Source of the DNA: JAOZHU01 sp964632845
GTDB lineage: Archaea > Thermoproteota > Bathyarchaeia > Bathyarchaeales > Bathycorpusculaceae
Length of the DNA: 64,000 bases
Direction of reading: 5' to 3'
NCBI GenBank assembly: GCA_964632845.1
Contig: CAZWDU010000006.1
Coordinates: 52,947-116,946, forward strand
Of this stretch, positions 18,050-26,490 are shown one piece after another (positions within the stretch are counted from its first letter, which is position 1; each line of letters begins with the position of its first letter). Under the pieces are notes generated by a model that worked only from the letters and a program-made list of their open reading frames with translations, did not search any database and was not told the DNA's origin. A program made the translations under genes and the position numbers.

Positions 18050-18145
18050 GTGAGTTCCATGGCGCCTGTTATTTTGGATGATGAGACGGCGAAGGGGTTC
18101 AAGGGTATCAGGGTTATTCAGAAAACTTTGGAGGTTTTGATGTGA
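18050..18145 (+). CDS. Small ORF before the HerA-like ATPase, 31 aa
   Basis: GTG at 18050 is preceded by AGGAGG at 18037-18042, the best ribosome site in the area. Its stop overlaps the GTG of the next gene (ATGTGAGTG). The peptide (VSSMAPVILDDETAKGFKGI...) is soluble. Nothing similar is recognised. It is either a small protein or a leader peptide for coupled translation of the ATPase. Confidence 0.45.
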   Translation: MSSMAPVILDDETAKGFKGIRVIQKTLEVLM

Positions 18146-19641
18146 GTGAATTGAGAATTTCGGGTGAGTTATCTCTTCCGAGGGATGCTGCGACTTGGGT
18201 GTTTGCGTTTCTTGCTAAGCGTGGAGCTGGCAAGACGTATAATGCTGCGGTTCTAGCTGAAGAGATGCTGAAAGCTGGGGTTCCTATAGGTGTCATTGAT
18301 GGTATGGGTATCTGGTGGGGTTTGCGTGCTAGTGCTGACGGTAAAGGTGCTGGGTTGCCGATTGTTGTTTTTGGTGGTGAGCATGCAGATTTGCCTTTGG
18401 TTCCTGAGCAGGCTGCAGAGATTGCTAGGGCTATTGTTGAGTCGAATATTTCTTTTGTTTTGGATTTGAGTGGGTTTTCGAAGACGCGTATGCGTAAGGT
18501 CCTTACGGCTTTTCTTGATGAGCTTTACCGTTTGAACCGTGTTGAGCGGCACGTGTTTATTGAGGAGTCGGATATGTTTGCTCCTCAGAAGCCGTTTGGT
18601 CCTGAAGCCATCTTATGCTTGAGCAGTGTTGACACGTTCATTAGGCGTGGCGGAAACCGCAATTTAGGCTGCACGTTGATTACGCAGCGGACGGCTGTGT
18701 TGAATAAGGATGTTTTGACGCAGTCAGATTGCTTGGTTGTTCTTCGTACTTTGGCGCCGCAGGATAAGAAAGCAATCCAGGAATGGGTGAAAGAGCAGAC
18801 TGATGAGAACGAGGAGAAGCTGAAGGCTTGGTATGATTCGCTGAAAAGTTTGGAGAATGGGGAAGGCTACGTTTGGCATCCTGAGCCGCCAGTTATTGAT
18901 AACGTGAAGGTGCGGTTTCGTGAACGCGAAACTTTCCACGCTACCCGAGAGTTCATTAAGGATCCTGCAGCTGCGCGTGTTAAGTTGATGGATGCTAGCG
19001 TGTTTATTGCGAAGTTTAGGGCGGTGTTCCAAGACAAAAGTGCATTAATGCCCAGCACTAGTGCACAACAATCTGCTGAAGTTTCTGCTGAGCATATTCC
19101 GAGGATGAAGGCGCTCGAGGCTGAGGTTGAGGAGTTCCGTTCTGGCCGCAAGTTGGCGGAGAGTGTGCGGCAGCGGCTAAAGTTTCTCAGTGAAGCTAAG
19201 TTGACTCTGGAGGAGCAGGTTAAGGCAGATGTTGAGGACCTTAAGCTGTATGATGAGTTGCGGAGTGTTCTGCGTCGAATTTTACCTACTCCATTGCCTA
19301 CCGCATTACCTTCTAGTAATATGCCAGAAAGTAAGCAGCAGGTTAGCTTGCAAGCTACGACTACAATCATTGATGTGACGCCTGCAGAAAAGCAAGTTGT
19401 GATTAACACAGACAGCGTTCCCGGTAAGATTCTTTTCGTAGCGAAGAAAGGCAAGTTGGACGCGTGGACTAGGCTTGGCGACATCGTTAAAGCTATCCAG
19501 GATGAGCGTTGGAACGTGACTACTCAGCAGGTTAATAACGCGTTGACTGAGCTCGTTAAGGCTGGCTTGGTTGCTAAGAAGCATACGGATAGGAACTATT
19601 TCTGTTTGGCTCAGGGCGTCACATTCAAGGAGGTTTCTTGA
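18142..19641 (+). CDS. HerA/FtsK-superfamily ATPase with winged-helix C-terminus
   Basis: The N-terminal motor domain has Walker A AKRGAGKT at 25-32, Walker B HVFIEESD at 137-144 and a downstream LITQRT motif, as in HerA/VirD4-type DNA translocases. A coiled-coil stretch (about 310-375) follows, then a C-terminal winged helix (about 410-495: KLDAWTRLGDIVKAIQDE...). Because a separate terminase exists, this motor more likely serves viral DNA processing, segregation or replication than packaging. It opens the left arm and is coupled to the next gene. Confidence 0.8.
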   Translation: MSELRISGELSLPRDAATWVFAFLAKRGAGKTYNAAVLAEEMLKAGVPIGVIDGMGIWWGLRASADGKGAGLPIVVFGGEHADLPLVPEQAAEIARAIVESNISFVLDLSGFSKTRMRKVLTAFLDELYRLNRVERHVFIEESDMFAPQKPFGPEAILCLSSVDTFIRRGGNRNLGCTLITQRTAVLNKDVLTQSDCLVVLRTLAPQDKKAIQEWVKEQTDENEEKLKAWYDSLKSLENGEGYVWHPEPPVIDNVKVRFRERETFHATREFIKDPAAARVKLMDASVFIAKFRAVFQDKSALMPSTSAQQSAEVSAEHIPRMKALEAEVEEFRSGRKLAESVRQRLKFLSEAKLTLEEQVKADVEDLKLYDELRSVLRRILPTPLPTALPSSNMPESKQQVSLQATTTIIDVTPAEKQVVINTDSVPGKILFVAKKGKLDAWTRLGDIVKAIQDERWNVTTQQVNNALTELVKAGLVAKKHTDRNYFCLAQGVTFKEVS

Positions 19642-19642
19642 T

Positions 19643-20092
19643 TTGTGTCGTGGTTGCCTGTTTGTTAAGATTGATGAGGAAAGTGGTGGTGATATTGACG
19701 GCTGCCTGAAGGAAGATATTATTGAGGAGCTTCGCAGCGAAGGAACTTTCAGAGTGCAAGTTGATAAGAATTCGTGGATGGTAAGCCGTTTCACGGAGAA
19801 AGGGCGCATGGTTCTAGACCATGAGCTGGCGCTGCTTGATGAGAAACACTGCAAAGAAGTGCTTAATCAGCCGCAACCGAAAGACCGCGAGGAATTTGTT
19901 GCGCAAAGTAGAGCCTTTTGGGAAGCAAGAGACCGCGCGTATGCCTCTTATAAACAGTACTTGTACGACAAAATGAGGCGAGCTGAGAAGCTTCCGCTTT
20001 CTAAGGTGCGGGAACTCTACGCAATCAAAAAACATCGGAGTCTCAGGCCTGCAGGGGCTAAACAACTGACTGTGTTTCTGGAGGGCTCTTGA
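19643..20092 (+). CDS. Hypothetical viral protein, 149 aa
   Basis: TTG at 19643 is chosen because AAGGAGG at 19627-19633 sits 9 bases upstream and the HerA-like gene stops at 19641; the frame is open upstream but overlaps that gene. A Cys pair (CRGC) occurs at the N-terminus. A winged-helix-like segment (GCLKEDIIEELRSEGTFRVQ) and a basic helical tail follow. Function is unknown. Confidence 0.6.
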   Translation: MCRGCLFVKIDEESGGDIDGCLKEDIIEELRSEGTFRVQVDKNSWMVSRFTEKGRMVLDHELALLDEKHCKEVLNQPQPKDREEFVAQSRAFWEARDRAYASYKQYLYDKMRRAEKLPLSKVRELYAIKKHRSLRPAGAKQLTVFLEGS

Positions 20093-20383
20093 ATGAGTAA
20101 CGGAAATCGGTTTTGCGTAAATGGCCACTTGAATGGCCCTAATGGTTGTTGGTGCTGTGTTTGTGGCGCTGGTTTTCCTCCGAAGGGCACAGCAGTGTGG
20201 AGAAACTTGTTTGATTCTCCTAACTTTGCTAGTTTTTGGCTGCTTTGTGAGCGGGAATGGGCTGAAGCCGTAAAGTTTTTGATGTATTATCCCGACCAAG
20301 CGTGTCCTTACTGTGGTGCGCCAGATTGTTTTGGGAATTGTCAAGAGTCTGCTCTTGAGGACCAGGAGGATGAAAACTGGTGA
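20093..20383 (+). CDS. Cys-rich zinc-finger viral protein, 96 aa
   Basis: Two metal-binding clusters are visible: CVNGHLNGPNGCWCCVCG at the N-terminus and CPYCGAPDCFGNC near the C-terminus, separated by a Trp-rich helical region. The start directly follows the preceding stop, and its end overlaps the next GTG by 4 bases. It is probably a nucleic-acid or protein-binding adaptor; no family recognised. Confidence 0.6.
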   Translation: MSNGNRFCVNGHLNGPNGCWCCVCGAGFPPKGTAVWRNLFDSPNFASFWLLCEREWAEAVKFLMYYPDQACPYCGAPDCFGNCQESALEDQEDENW

Positions 20384-20619
20384 ATAAAACAGGTATAGAG
20401 TACCTTGATTATACGTGGAATCCGCTTGTTGGTTGCAGTGGCGAAGGCTGTGCGGTTCGTGAGCATTGTTGGGCTATGCGGCAAGCGAAAAGGCGTAAGC
20501 ATGAATGCCAGGATTGTTATGATTTTAAGCCTCATAATCATGTTGAGCGTGTTGAGCAGCCTTTGCGGAAAAGTTTGACTACGGGCGTTATTGCGGCGGA
20601 GTTGAGGTTTTTCGTTTAG
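20380..20619 (+). pseudogene. Truncated Gp37/Gp68-like (DUF5131) protein
   Basis: The 79 residues match the N-terminal part of the phage Gp37/Gp68 family: TGIEYLDYTWNPLVGCSG...C...CWAMR..., with Cys residues like those of the radical SAM-like core, then NHVERVEQPL. Family members run to about 250 residues or more, and here the frame ends soon after this motif. The rest is not visible downstream, so this looks like a remnant left by a deletion, though the short frame is still intact. Confidence 0.6.
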
Positions 20620-20632
20620 GAGTCGATTTGTT

Positions 20633-20860
20633 ATGGCGTCGAAGAAGCATAGACCTGAAATAGCCTTAAGCTTCATTTGCGAGTGCGGAAGAAAGCATCG
20701 TTTGCTCTTAGGCCTTGGAGAGCTCCAAGTCTTGACTCGTTCAGTATGTAAGGGCAAACAGCCAACATTTCCGCTGCGGCATCAAATCTTCGTTCCAACG
20801 GGAAGAACCAACGGGAAAGGCGAACCTGATTACATTGAACTGAAAAAGGAGCAAACTTAG
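20633..20860 (+). CDS. Small viral protein, 75 aa
   Basis: ATG at 20633 with GGAG nearby. The sequence has one Cys pair (ICECGRKH) that might bind zinc and is otherwise mixed alpha/beta (IFVPTGRTNGKGEPDYIELKK at the end). It lies between the truncated DUF5131 gene and a winged-helix gene in the same direction. No family recognised. Confidence 0.55.
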   Translation: MASKKHRPEIALSFICECGRKHRLLLGLGELQVLTRSVCKGKQPTFPLRHQIFVPTGRTNGKGEPDYIELKKEQT

Positions 20861-20873
20861 GAGCTGGGTGTTT

Positions 20874-21803
20874 TTGGCTGAGGCATCTGATAATTCCGCA
20901 AAGACCTCTAGCAACACCAGTTTAAACAGTTTAGCGGATAAAGCGTACGGTATTGAGGCTCGTGCTTTTCACGTTATCGATGCTTCAGATATCCAGTTGA
21001 CGCCTGCCGAGATTGCACGTAAAATCCATTATCCAAGGAAGCCTACACGTGGTCAATACACTACTGTTCGGGTTGTCTGCCGTAAATTACTTGAGAAGGG
21101 CCTTGTTATGCAGCCTTATCCTGGAGCGTACTGCAACAAAATCACGTACGGTATGCGGTTTGTGCCGTTGATGGTGCATAATATCAGGTTGCATTCTAAT
21201 GTTTGTGAGGATGTGCTGCATTGGGAGTGTGATGAGGTTGTTGGTGGGGTTAAGTTGCATGTTTGTTTTGGGAGTGAGCGGCGGAAGGTGTCGGGGTTTA
21301 TTGCTTGTGATGTTGGTGGGATGAGTCATGATGCGTGCCTTCTTGCGGTGAATCGTTGGTTTGATGTTGTTGAGGGTCGGTTGGGTTGGGAGTTGCGTGA
21401 TTTGGTGGTTACGAGTTTTGAGTTGAATAAGGATTATGCGGGTGTTCGGTTGGATGGTGCTACTTGTTATACTAAGCGGGATTTTTTTGGGTTGATTGAG
21501 CGGACGTATCAGAAGGAGCGGGATTTGGTTCGTAGGGAGTGGAAGTTTTCTAGGGCTGTGTCGATTAACAAGTTTGAGGAGGCTGTCAATAAGGGGCTTG
21601 TGGATATTGAGCGGTCTCAGACGGTTTTTGATTTGAAGGAGGAGCTTAGGCGTAATACTGAGGCTTTGAAGTTTGCGAATTCGCGGTTGTTGCAGTTGGA
21701 GCGGTTAAGTGAGGCGACTTCGAAGGCTGTTTGCAAGCTTGTCGACATTATTGGCAAGGTTAAGGATGAAGATGCTGACGGAGGTAAGGGTTATGTGTCG
21801 TAA
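20874..21803 (+). CDS. Winged-helix DNA-binding protein with coiled-coil tail
   Basis: TTG 20874 is preferred (GGAG 10 bases upstream) over GTG 20868. An N-terminal winged helix (about 30-85: LTPAEIARKIHYPRKPTRGQYTTV...) is followed by a beta-rich middle domain with several Cys. The C-terminal coiled coil spans about 245-295. The size, HTH and position in the early left arm would suit a replication initiator or master regulator, but no replication motif is visible. From about 21170 its codon choice shifts sharply to G/T-ending codons. Confidence 0.6.
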   Translation: MAEASDNSAKTSSNTSLNSLADKAYGIEARAFHVIDASDIQLTPAEIARKIHYPRKPTRGQYTTVRVVCRKLLEKGLVMQPYPGAYCNKITYGMRFVPLMVHNIRLHSNVCEDVLHWECDEVVGGVKLHVCFGSERRKVSGFIACDVGGMSHDACLLAVNRWFDVVEGRLGWELRDLVVTSFELNKDYAGVRLDGATCYTKRDFFGLIERTYQKERDLVRREWKFSRAVSINKFEEAVNKGLVDIERSQTVFDLKEELRRNTEALKFANSRLLQLERLSEATSKAVCKLVDIIGKVKDEDADGGKGYVS

Positions 21804-22053
21804 GTTTTACTACGTGCATCCTAAGGGGCTCTGTAGCTGCGTTGTAGCTGTTTCTGCACTTATGTGCAAAATGTGCATATGTGCAGTATGTGCGTATGTA
21901 CGTAGTGTAGTTTTTCGGGTTTTTTTGGCTGTGAAAGCCTGCTTGATATGGTGTTTTGAGCGTGTTTGGTATAGATTATGTGGTTTCAAGTTTTGTAGTG
22001 TTGTTTTGTTTCGGTTATGCTTGAATTATGGTTTCGGGAGGTTTAAGATTTGA
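21793..22053 (+). CDS. Cys-rich hydrophobic small protein, 86 aa
   Basis: ATG at 21793 has GGAGG at 21780-21784. It overlaps the end of the winged-helix gene and runs to the next TTG start. The product is rich in Cys, Val and Phe with a hydrophobic central stretch that could cross the membrane. One copy of the provirus 10-mer ATGTACGTAG (21896) and one variant (21810) lie inside. Composition is unusual, so it may be a regulatory DNA stretch that happens to be open. Confidence 0.4.
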   Translation: MCRKFYYVHPKGLCSCVVAVSALMCKMCICAVCAYVRSVVFRVFLAVKACLIWCFERVWYRLCGFKFCSVVLFRLCLNYGFGRFKI

Positions 22054-22517
22054 GTTTAAGAACTATCGGCAGGAAAGTGAAGATGGAGATTCTGCAGCAG
22101 GAAGGCGACGTGTGTGAGCTGCTTTTCAGTAATAAGCGAGCTCAACGTGCTTGCAGGCTCTTTCTAGAGGAGCTTAAACGGAAAAATGGTTTAACTAGAG
22201 CTGAGTTTCAGCGGTTTGCTTGTGACTTGCGCGATGGCAAAATAGAGCTTGGCTTCAAGTATAGCCGGACGAGGTTTTACGTGCAGGTTCGGCGTACTTT
22301 GCTTACGTTGGGGCTTGTTGGGATTCAGCAGCGGCCTGTTGACGTGGATGGTTCAGGTTTGGTTCCTGAGCGTAGGCGTCGACAGTCTGTTGGCGTAGTG
22401 GATAAGTATGTTGCGGTGCATCAGCCTATTGCGCGGCGAGCGCCTGACGGGTTAAATCTTGTGCGGTTAACGTGGATTATTTGCGACAAGTGGAACCGGG
22501 AGTTCTTTGAAAGTTAA
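22050..22517 (+). CDS. Winged-helix-like viral protein, 155 aa
   Basis: TTG at 22050 overlaps the preceding stop. Residues about 45-105 (GLTRAEFQRFACDLRDGKIELGFKY followed by RRTLLTLGLVGIQQRP) have the rhythm of a winged helix. The C-terminal part is basic. It is the last gene before the long leader of the structural operon, so it may regulate it; that is inference from position. Confidence 0.55.
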   Translation: MSLRTIGRKVKMEILQQEGDVCELLFSNKRAQRACRLFLEELKRKNGLTRAEFQRFACDLRDGKIELGFKYSRTRFYVQVRRTLLTLGLVGIQQRPVDVDGSGLVPERRRRQSVGVVDKYVAVHQPIARRAPDGLNLVRLTWIICDKWNREFFES

Positions 22518-22841
22518 GCAAGCTAGAAAAAGGATGCATTTTAGGGCTCGGTGCGTACGTAATGGAGTTTAACGCTTCTATGATGCCATATCCTCAATTC
22601 CAAATATGATACCTTAAACTCACGGTTTTTCAGGTTTTGTGATGTTTTTTGTGTTCCCATATGTTGATGGTCTGCTGTTGGGTTTTTGTTGAACAAAAGG
22701 CTTTTAAGTTGAATATTGCGATAAACTAATCAGACAATGGCAGCTCTGGGAAAAGCGGCAAGCTTCGAACTCTTCCCAGGGTTGCCTTGGAGTTTGCTGT
22801 TTTTCTCAGGGGCTGACCAACTATTCAGGATTTAGCTGTTT
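22518..22841 (+). promoter_or_regulatory. Leader and promoter of the viral structural operon
   Basis: No gene is seen in these 324 bases. A promoter is likely at 22695-22710 (BRE-like AAAAGG, TATA-like CTTTTAAGTT). The predicted start near 22731 puts a very strong hairpin at 22739-22786 at the 5' end of the transcript, and the portal ATG is at 22842. A near-copy of the provirus motif (GCGTACGTAATG) is at about 22550. Confidence 0.55.
22739..22786 (+). promoter_or_regulatory. 17-bp leader hairpin before portal gene
   Basis: Arm 22739-22755 pairs with arm 22770-22786 over 17 positions, with two G-U pairs and a single A-C mismatch, around a 14-base loop. It sits just downstream of the presumed start site of the structural operon. 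It is not followed by a T tract, so it does not look like a terminator. Confidence 0.7.
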
Positions 22842-24218
22842 ATGCCCTCTAAGCGGAAACATGGCGTTCGCAGAGCGCGAAGTGATGCATCGGATACGTA
22901 TGGTGTTCGTGGTGCTGGTGCCACTTGGCAAGCTGATTTTGGGATGGCGTTGAATGAGCGTGATCTGCTTTTTAGTGTTAGGCGTGAGCCTGTGGCTAAT
23001 CGTATTGTATTTCAGGTGGCGCACGATGTTTTTGATAATTGGTTCCGCGTGGAGGAGATTGCGGATAAGCCTGATCCGAATTTTGACCGCGAAGTGCAGA
23101 AAGTCCTTGCGGAGTTGAATGCGAAGGCTGTTTTTACTGAGATGGCTGTTTACGAGCGTTTGTTTGGTTGGGCCATTATCGCTATGAGTTTTGTGGATTA
23201 TGGTGATGACCCTTCTAAGCCTGTGAAGAATCCTAAGGAAGTCCGTGAGCTTTGGCCTTACAGCAGTTTGCAGTTTAGTGTGCAGTCAAGTGATGAAGAT
23301 GCGGATAAGAAGAGCCCTAGGTTTGGGCTGCCTGTTTTGTATACGGTGCGTGAGGGCAACGTTGGGACGCAGGAGAAACTGCATTATAGCCGGGTTATTC
23401 ACGTTGCCACGCGCCTTCTAGATCACGCGTACAAGGGCATGAGCGTATTGGAGCCCGTGTATGATGATTTGACTGTTTTGCGTAACATTCGTTGGGGTCT
23501 TGGTCAAACTCTCTTCAGGTACGGCAGCGGCTTTCCTGACATAACAATTGAGGATGCTAAAAAGAAGGACCTTGACGATCTTGAGGCGAGCCAGCAATTT
23601 AAGAATATTCAGGCGCGCACATACTTTTTGCATAACGGAAAAACGAAGCTTGAGTTCAAGGGCGTTGCTGGTCGCGCTTTGAATCCTGAGCCGTATTACT
23701 TGCCGATTATGGAGAATATTAGTGCGGGTTCTGGTGTGCCTTTGGCTATTTTGCGCGGTGCACAGGCTGGAGCTCTTACCGGTAGTGAAGTGAATGAGCG
23801 CGAATACTTCAAATTGATTAGTGATGCGCAGTCGCGTTATGAGCCTGCAATTCGGCAGTTCATTGACGTGCTTATCGAGTGTGGCCAGATTCGTTTCAAG
23901 TATAATGTGCAGCGGGGTTACAGGATTGTTTGGCTTGGCGCTTTTGAGATGAGTGAGCTGAATAAAGCTGCTGTGGAGTTGCAGCAGGCGCAAGCTCGCA
24001 ATTTGAAAACTAACTGGAAGACGATTGATGAGATTCGCGCAGAAGAGAGCCTGCTAGAATTGGAGAATGGTGCTGGGAAGGTGGTTTTGGGTTTGGAGAA
24101 GTCTAAGCAGCAGCCTTTCAGCGGGGGAGCCGCTGCGGATGCGGCTGATTTGAAGGGGGTCGCCAAGTTATTTTCATGGTTACGGAGGAAAAAGAAAAGT
24201 GAGGACCATAAGAGCTGA
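22842..24218 (+). CDS. Portal protein
   Basis: This is the dodecameric head vertex protein through which DNA enters. The sequence resembles the DUF1073-type (SPP1 gp6-like) portals: FDNWFRVEEI near the N-terminus, the SRVIHVATRLLDHAYKGMSVLEPVYDDL region, and the stem/crown segment SGVPLAILRGAQAGALTGSEVNEREYF. The length of 458 residues is typical. It is first in the structural operon and overlaps the protease gene by 20 bases. Confidence 0.88.
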   Translation: MPSKRKHGVRRARSDASDTYGVRGAGATWQADFGMALNERDLLFSVRREPVANRIVFQVAHDVFDNWFRVEEIADKPDPNFDREVQKVLAELNAKAVFTEMAVYERLFGWAIIAMSFVDYGDDPSKPVKNPKEVRELWPYSSLQFSVQSSDEDADKKSPRFGLPVLYTVREGNVGTQEKLHYSRVIHVATRLLDHAYKGMSVLEPVYDDLTVLRNIRWGLGQTLFRYGSGFPDITIEDAKKKDLDDLEASQQFKNIQARTYFLHNGKTKLEFKGVAGRALNPEPYYLPIMENISAGSGVPLAILRGAQAGALTGSEVNEREYFKLISDAQSRYEPAIRQFIDVLIECGQIRFKYNVQRGYRIVWLGAFEMSELNKAAVELQQAQARNLKTNWKTIDEIRAEESLLELENGAGKVVLGLEKSKQQPFSGGAAADAADLKGVAKLFSWLRRKKKSEDHKS

Positions 24219-25428
24219 ACATGTTGAGTTTGATTCGTCTAGGAAGATTCGTGAGGATGAGGCAACGCTTGTTGTGCCTGCGATTTTTACTCGTGAGAGC
24301 ATTTTGCCTTTCGGTGATGGACGAGGGTATAGGCCTGCTGTTGAGCTTGCGAAGGCAAAGGCGGTTAAGACGCTTGATCGTGCTTTTGCGGTGCCGTATG
24401 CGCATATTACCACTGTTTTTGTGCAGAATCAGGATGATATTTGTGGCACCATTGAAAATGTAAAGTTTGACGCGAAAATAAACGGGTTAGTTGGTGATAT
24501 TCGCCTTGATAAAGCAGATTGTGATGTTGCTTTTCTTGAGGGTGTACGGTCTGGTGTCTTGAAGGATGTTAGTGTTGCGTACTTTTCAATGGATGATTTT
24601 ACGCCTGGCAAATTTGGGGATGAGCCGTATGATTTTGTGCAGCGGAATTTCGTGTTTGGCCATGTGGCTGTTGGAGTGCCTGAAGGCCGTTGCCCGTCGC
24701 CATTCTGTGGTATGAAAGTTGATGAGTTTATCGTTAAGCCGCGGATGGATCCTGAGGAAACCGAAGAGTTTGTGCATATTCGGGTTCGTGATCCAGACTT
24801 GTTTGTGGATGGCGGTTTCCGTACAATTGCGATTGATGCTGATAAGGGCATTAAAGCGGTTATCGGGAAGTTGAAGAGTGATGCCGATGGCGATACGGTT
24901 GTGCAGAAGTTCATTTTTGCGAAGGCTAAGGATTGGACGATGGAGAAGGCTGAGGCTTGGGTTAAGGAGCATAAGGATTCTGCGTTACCGAGTACATCTG
25001 AGGGCTCTGATGTACGTGGTGACGAGATGTCGCCTGAGGATATTGATGCGAAGATCGCTGAGCTCCAGCAGCAGCGGGATGAAGTGCAGAAGCAAATTGA
25101 CGAGATTTACGCTAAGTACCGGAAGCAGGACCTGAAGTTACAAAATAAAATCAGCAAGATGCAGGAGGACCTGCAGCAGCAAATCAATGCCTTGTACGCT
25201 GAAGTGCCTAATGCTGGTGATGATCCGAAAGTTAAGGAGCTTTGGAATAAGCTGGAGAATATTAACGGTGAAATTGCTGCTTTTCGTGAGGCGAAGGTGA
25301 ACGCGGAAATTGGTGATGGCGCCGCTTCGCAGGATGCTTCTAGTGTGCACAGCAGCCAGGGTGATGTTGCGGTTTTGAATCCTAGTGAGGTGCTTGCGCG
25401 TAGCCGCAGGCTTCTCAGTTCACGGTGA
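24199..25428 (+). CDS. Prohead protease (DUF2213-like) with scaffold-like tail
   Basis: GTG at 24199 has GGAGG at 24183-24187 and lies inside the portal 3' end. The N-terminal 180 residues fit DUF2213 prohead maturation proteases (VVPAIFTRESILPFGDGRGYRPAVEL, then VRSGVLKDVSVAYF and FGHVAVGVPEGRCPSPFC). The C-terminal part (about 275-350) is a long Gln/Glu/Lys coiled coil, as in protease-scaffold fusions. One provirus 10-mer lies at 25010. Confidence 0.8.
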   Translation: MRTIRAEHVEFDSSRKIREDEATLVVPAIFTRESILPFGDGRGYRPAVELAKAKAVKTLDRAFAVPYAHITTVFVQNQDDICGTIENVKFDAKINGLVGDIRLDKADCDVAFLEGVRSGVLKDVSVAYFSMDDFTPGKFGDEPYDFVQRNFVFGHVAVGVPEGRCPSPFCGMKVDEFIVKPRMDPEETEEFVHIRVRDPDLFVDGGFRTIAIDADKGIKAVIGKLKSDADGDTVVQKFIFAKAKDWTMEKAEAWVKEHKDSALPSTSEGSDVRGDEMSPEDIDAKIAELQQQRDEVQKQIDEIYAKYRKQDLKLQNKISKMQEDLQQQINALYAEVPNAGDDPKVKELWNKLENINGEIAAFREAKVNAEIGDGAASQDASSVHSSQGDVAVLNPSEVLARSRRLLSSR

Positions 25429-25487
25429 TGCCCGGAGGGCAAAGCAGAATTGCATCGAGATGATGGTGCTCGCCACCACGACGGGGC

Positions 25488-25498
25488 GTTATAAATAG
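25488..25498 (+). promoter_or_regulatory. TATA box for capsid operon
   Basis: GTTATAAATAG is a near-ideal archaeal TATA box, 26 bases before the ATG of the scaffold gene at 25524. It would give an almost leaderless late transcript for scaffold, decoration and capsid proteins, separate from the portal transcript. Confidence 0.7.
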
Positions 25499-25523
25499 CG
25501 AAAATGTAGAGCAGGAAAATAGA

Positions 25524-26009
25524 ATGCCAGATGATGATAAAGGTGGGTCGGGTTCTGGTACTGGAGGCGCTGCTTCTGCTGCACAGGCTGGTGCTGGTGC
25601 GGCTGGAGCGGGTGCTGACAGTATTAAGAACAAGATTGCGAAGATGAGCATGGATGAGAGAACTGCGAGACTTGAAGAATTGGAGACTATTATCGTACCC
25701 CGAAAAGATGCTTTGATTACGGAATTGACGCAGAAACTTGACGAAATAAACGGGGTTGTGGAAAGTGACCAAAAAGCGAAGTTAATCGGCGAAATCTTGG
25801 CTAGAAGTTCTTTCAAGATGGATGAACTTGTGGGCAAGAGCGTTGAGGACCTGCAGAATATCAGGGCTACGCTGGATCAAGCTATGCCTCCGAAAGTTAA
25901 CAGTGTCAGGTATGGCGTGCAGGGTGCAGACCTTTCTGACCGGGAGAAGGGTTTGACTGTGGGCGACTTGAGCATTGTGACTGCTCAGCAGCGGAAGGCG
26001 AAAAGTTAA
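25524..26009 (+). CDS. Scaffold-like protein
   Basis: A 30-residue Gly/Ala/Ser-rich, acidic start is followed by a long charged helix (about 38-125) without Cys, and a short basic C-terminus. Size (161 aa), composition and position between protease and decoration/capsid genes are those of a capsid scaffold. No specific family is recognised. Its stop overlaps the next ATG (TAATG). Confidence 0.65.
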   Translation: MPDDDKGGSGSGTGGAASAAQAGAGAAGAGADSIKNKIAKMSMDERTARLEELETIIVPRKDALITELTQKLDEINGVVESDQKAKLIGEILARSSFKMDELVGKSVEDLQNIRATLDQAMPPKVNSVRYGVQGADLSDREKGLTVGDLSIVTAQQRKAKS

Positions 26010-26485
26010 TGCCGCAAGATGTTCAGAAACCAGCTAACCAGGTAGTGGCTGCTGGTAATCCTCTGCGTGTCGAAATGGAAATCGGTGCGAACGCTACTGC
26101 CGCGAAAATGCTGGCTGGTCGCGTTGTTGTTTTTGATGATGTGGACCAGACGGTGAAGGAATGCAGTGCTAAGGAGACTGGTGACGTTTTTATTTTAGAC
26201 GTTAAGCCGAATGAGTTGGAGGAAACTGCTTATGCGGTTGGTGACGCTGCGATGGTTATTGTGGGTGAATGTATTGCGAAGCTTACTTTGCTTGCGAGCG
26301 AGAACGTTACTCGTGGTGACCCGTTGGTGACGGCTGCTGACGGCAAGCTTGCTAAGCAGGCGGTTGGCGCCATGGGTGCTCAGGGTAAAGTTGTCGGTTA
26401 CGCTTGGGAAAGCAGCAACGTGACGACTGACGCGGAGATTCTGGTGCATTGGAAGCCAAGTGCTGAGCCTGCTGCTGCGAGCTGA
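26009..26485 (+). CDS. Head decoration protein (DUF2190-like)
   Basis: The 158 residues are beta-rich, with the ordered strands of DUF2190/capsid-stabilising proteins: KPANQVVAAGNPLRVEMEIG, VFILDVKPNELEETAYAVGDAAMVIV, GDPLVTAADGKLAKQA, GKVVGYAWE and DAEILVHW. These trimers cap HK97-type capsids. It directly precedes the major capsid gene by 5 bases. Confidence 0.8.
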   Translation: MPQDVQKPANQVVAAGNPLRVEMEIGANATAAKMLAGRVVVFDDVDQTVKECSAKETGDVFILDVKPNELEETAYAVGDAAMVIVGECIAKLTLLASENVTRGDPLVTAADGKLAKQAVGAMGAQGKVVGYAWESSNVTTDAEILVHWKPSAEPAAAS

Positions 26486-26490
26486 TAGAC

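Noticed and set aside
17896..18102. 68-codon minus-strand frame between thpR and the virus
   Set aside because: No ribosome site. It overlaps the better supported plus-strand small gene at 18050 and the thpR promoter.
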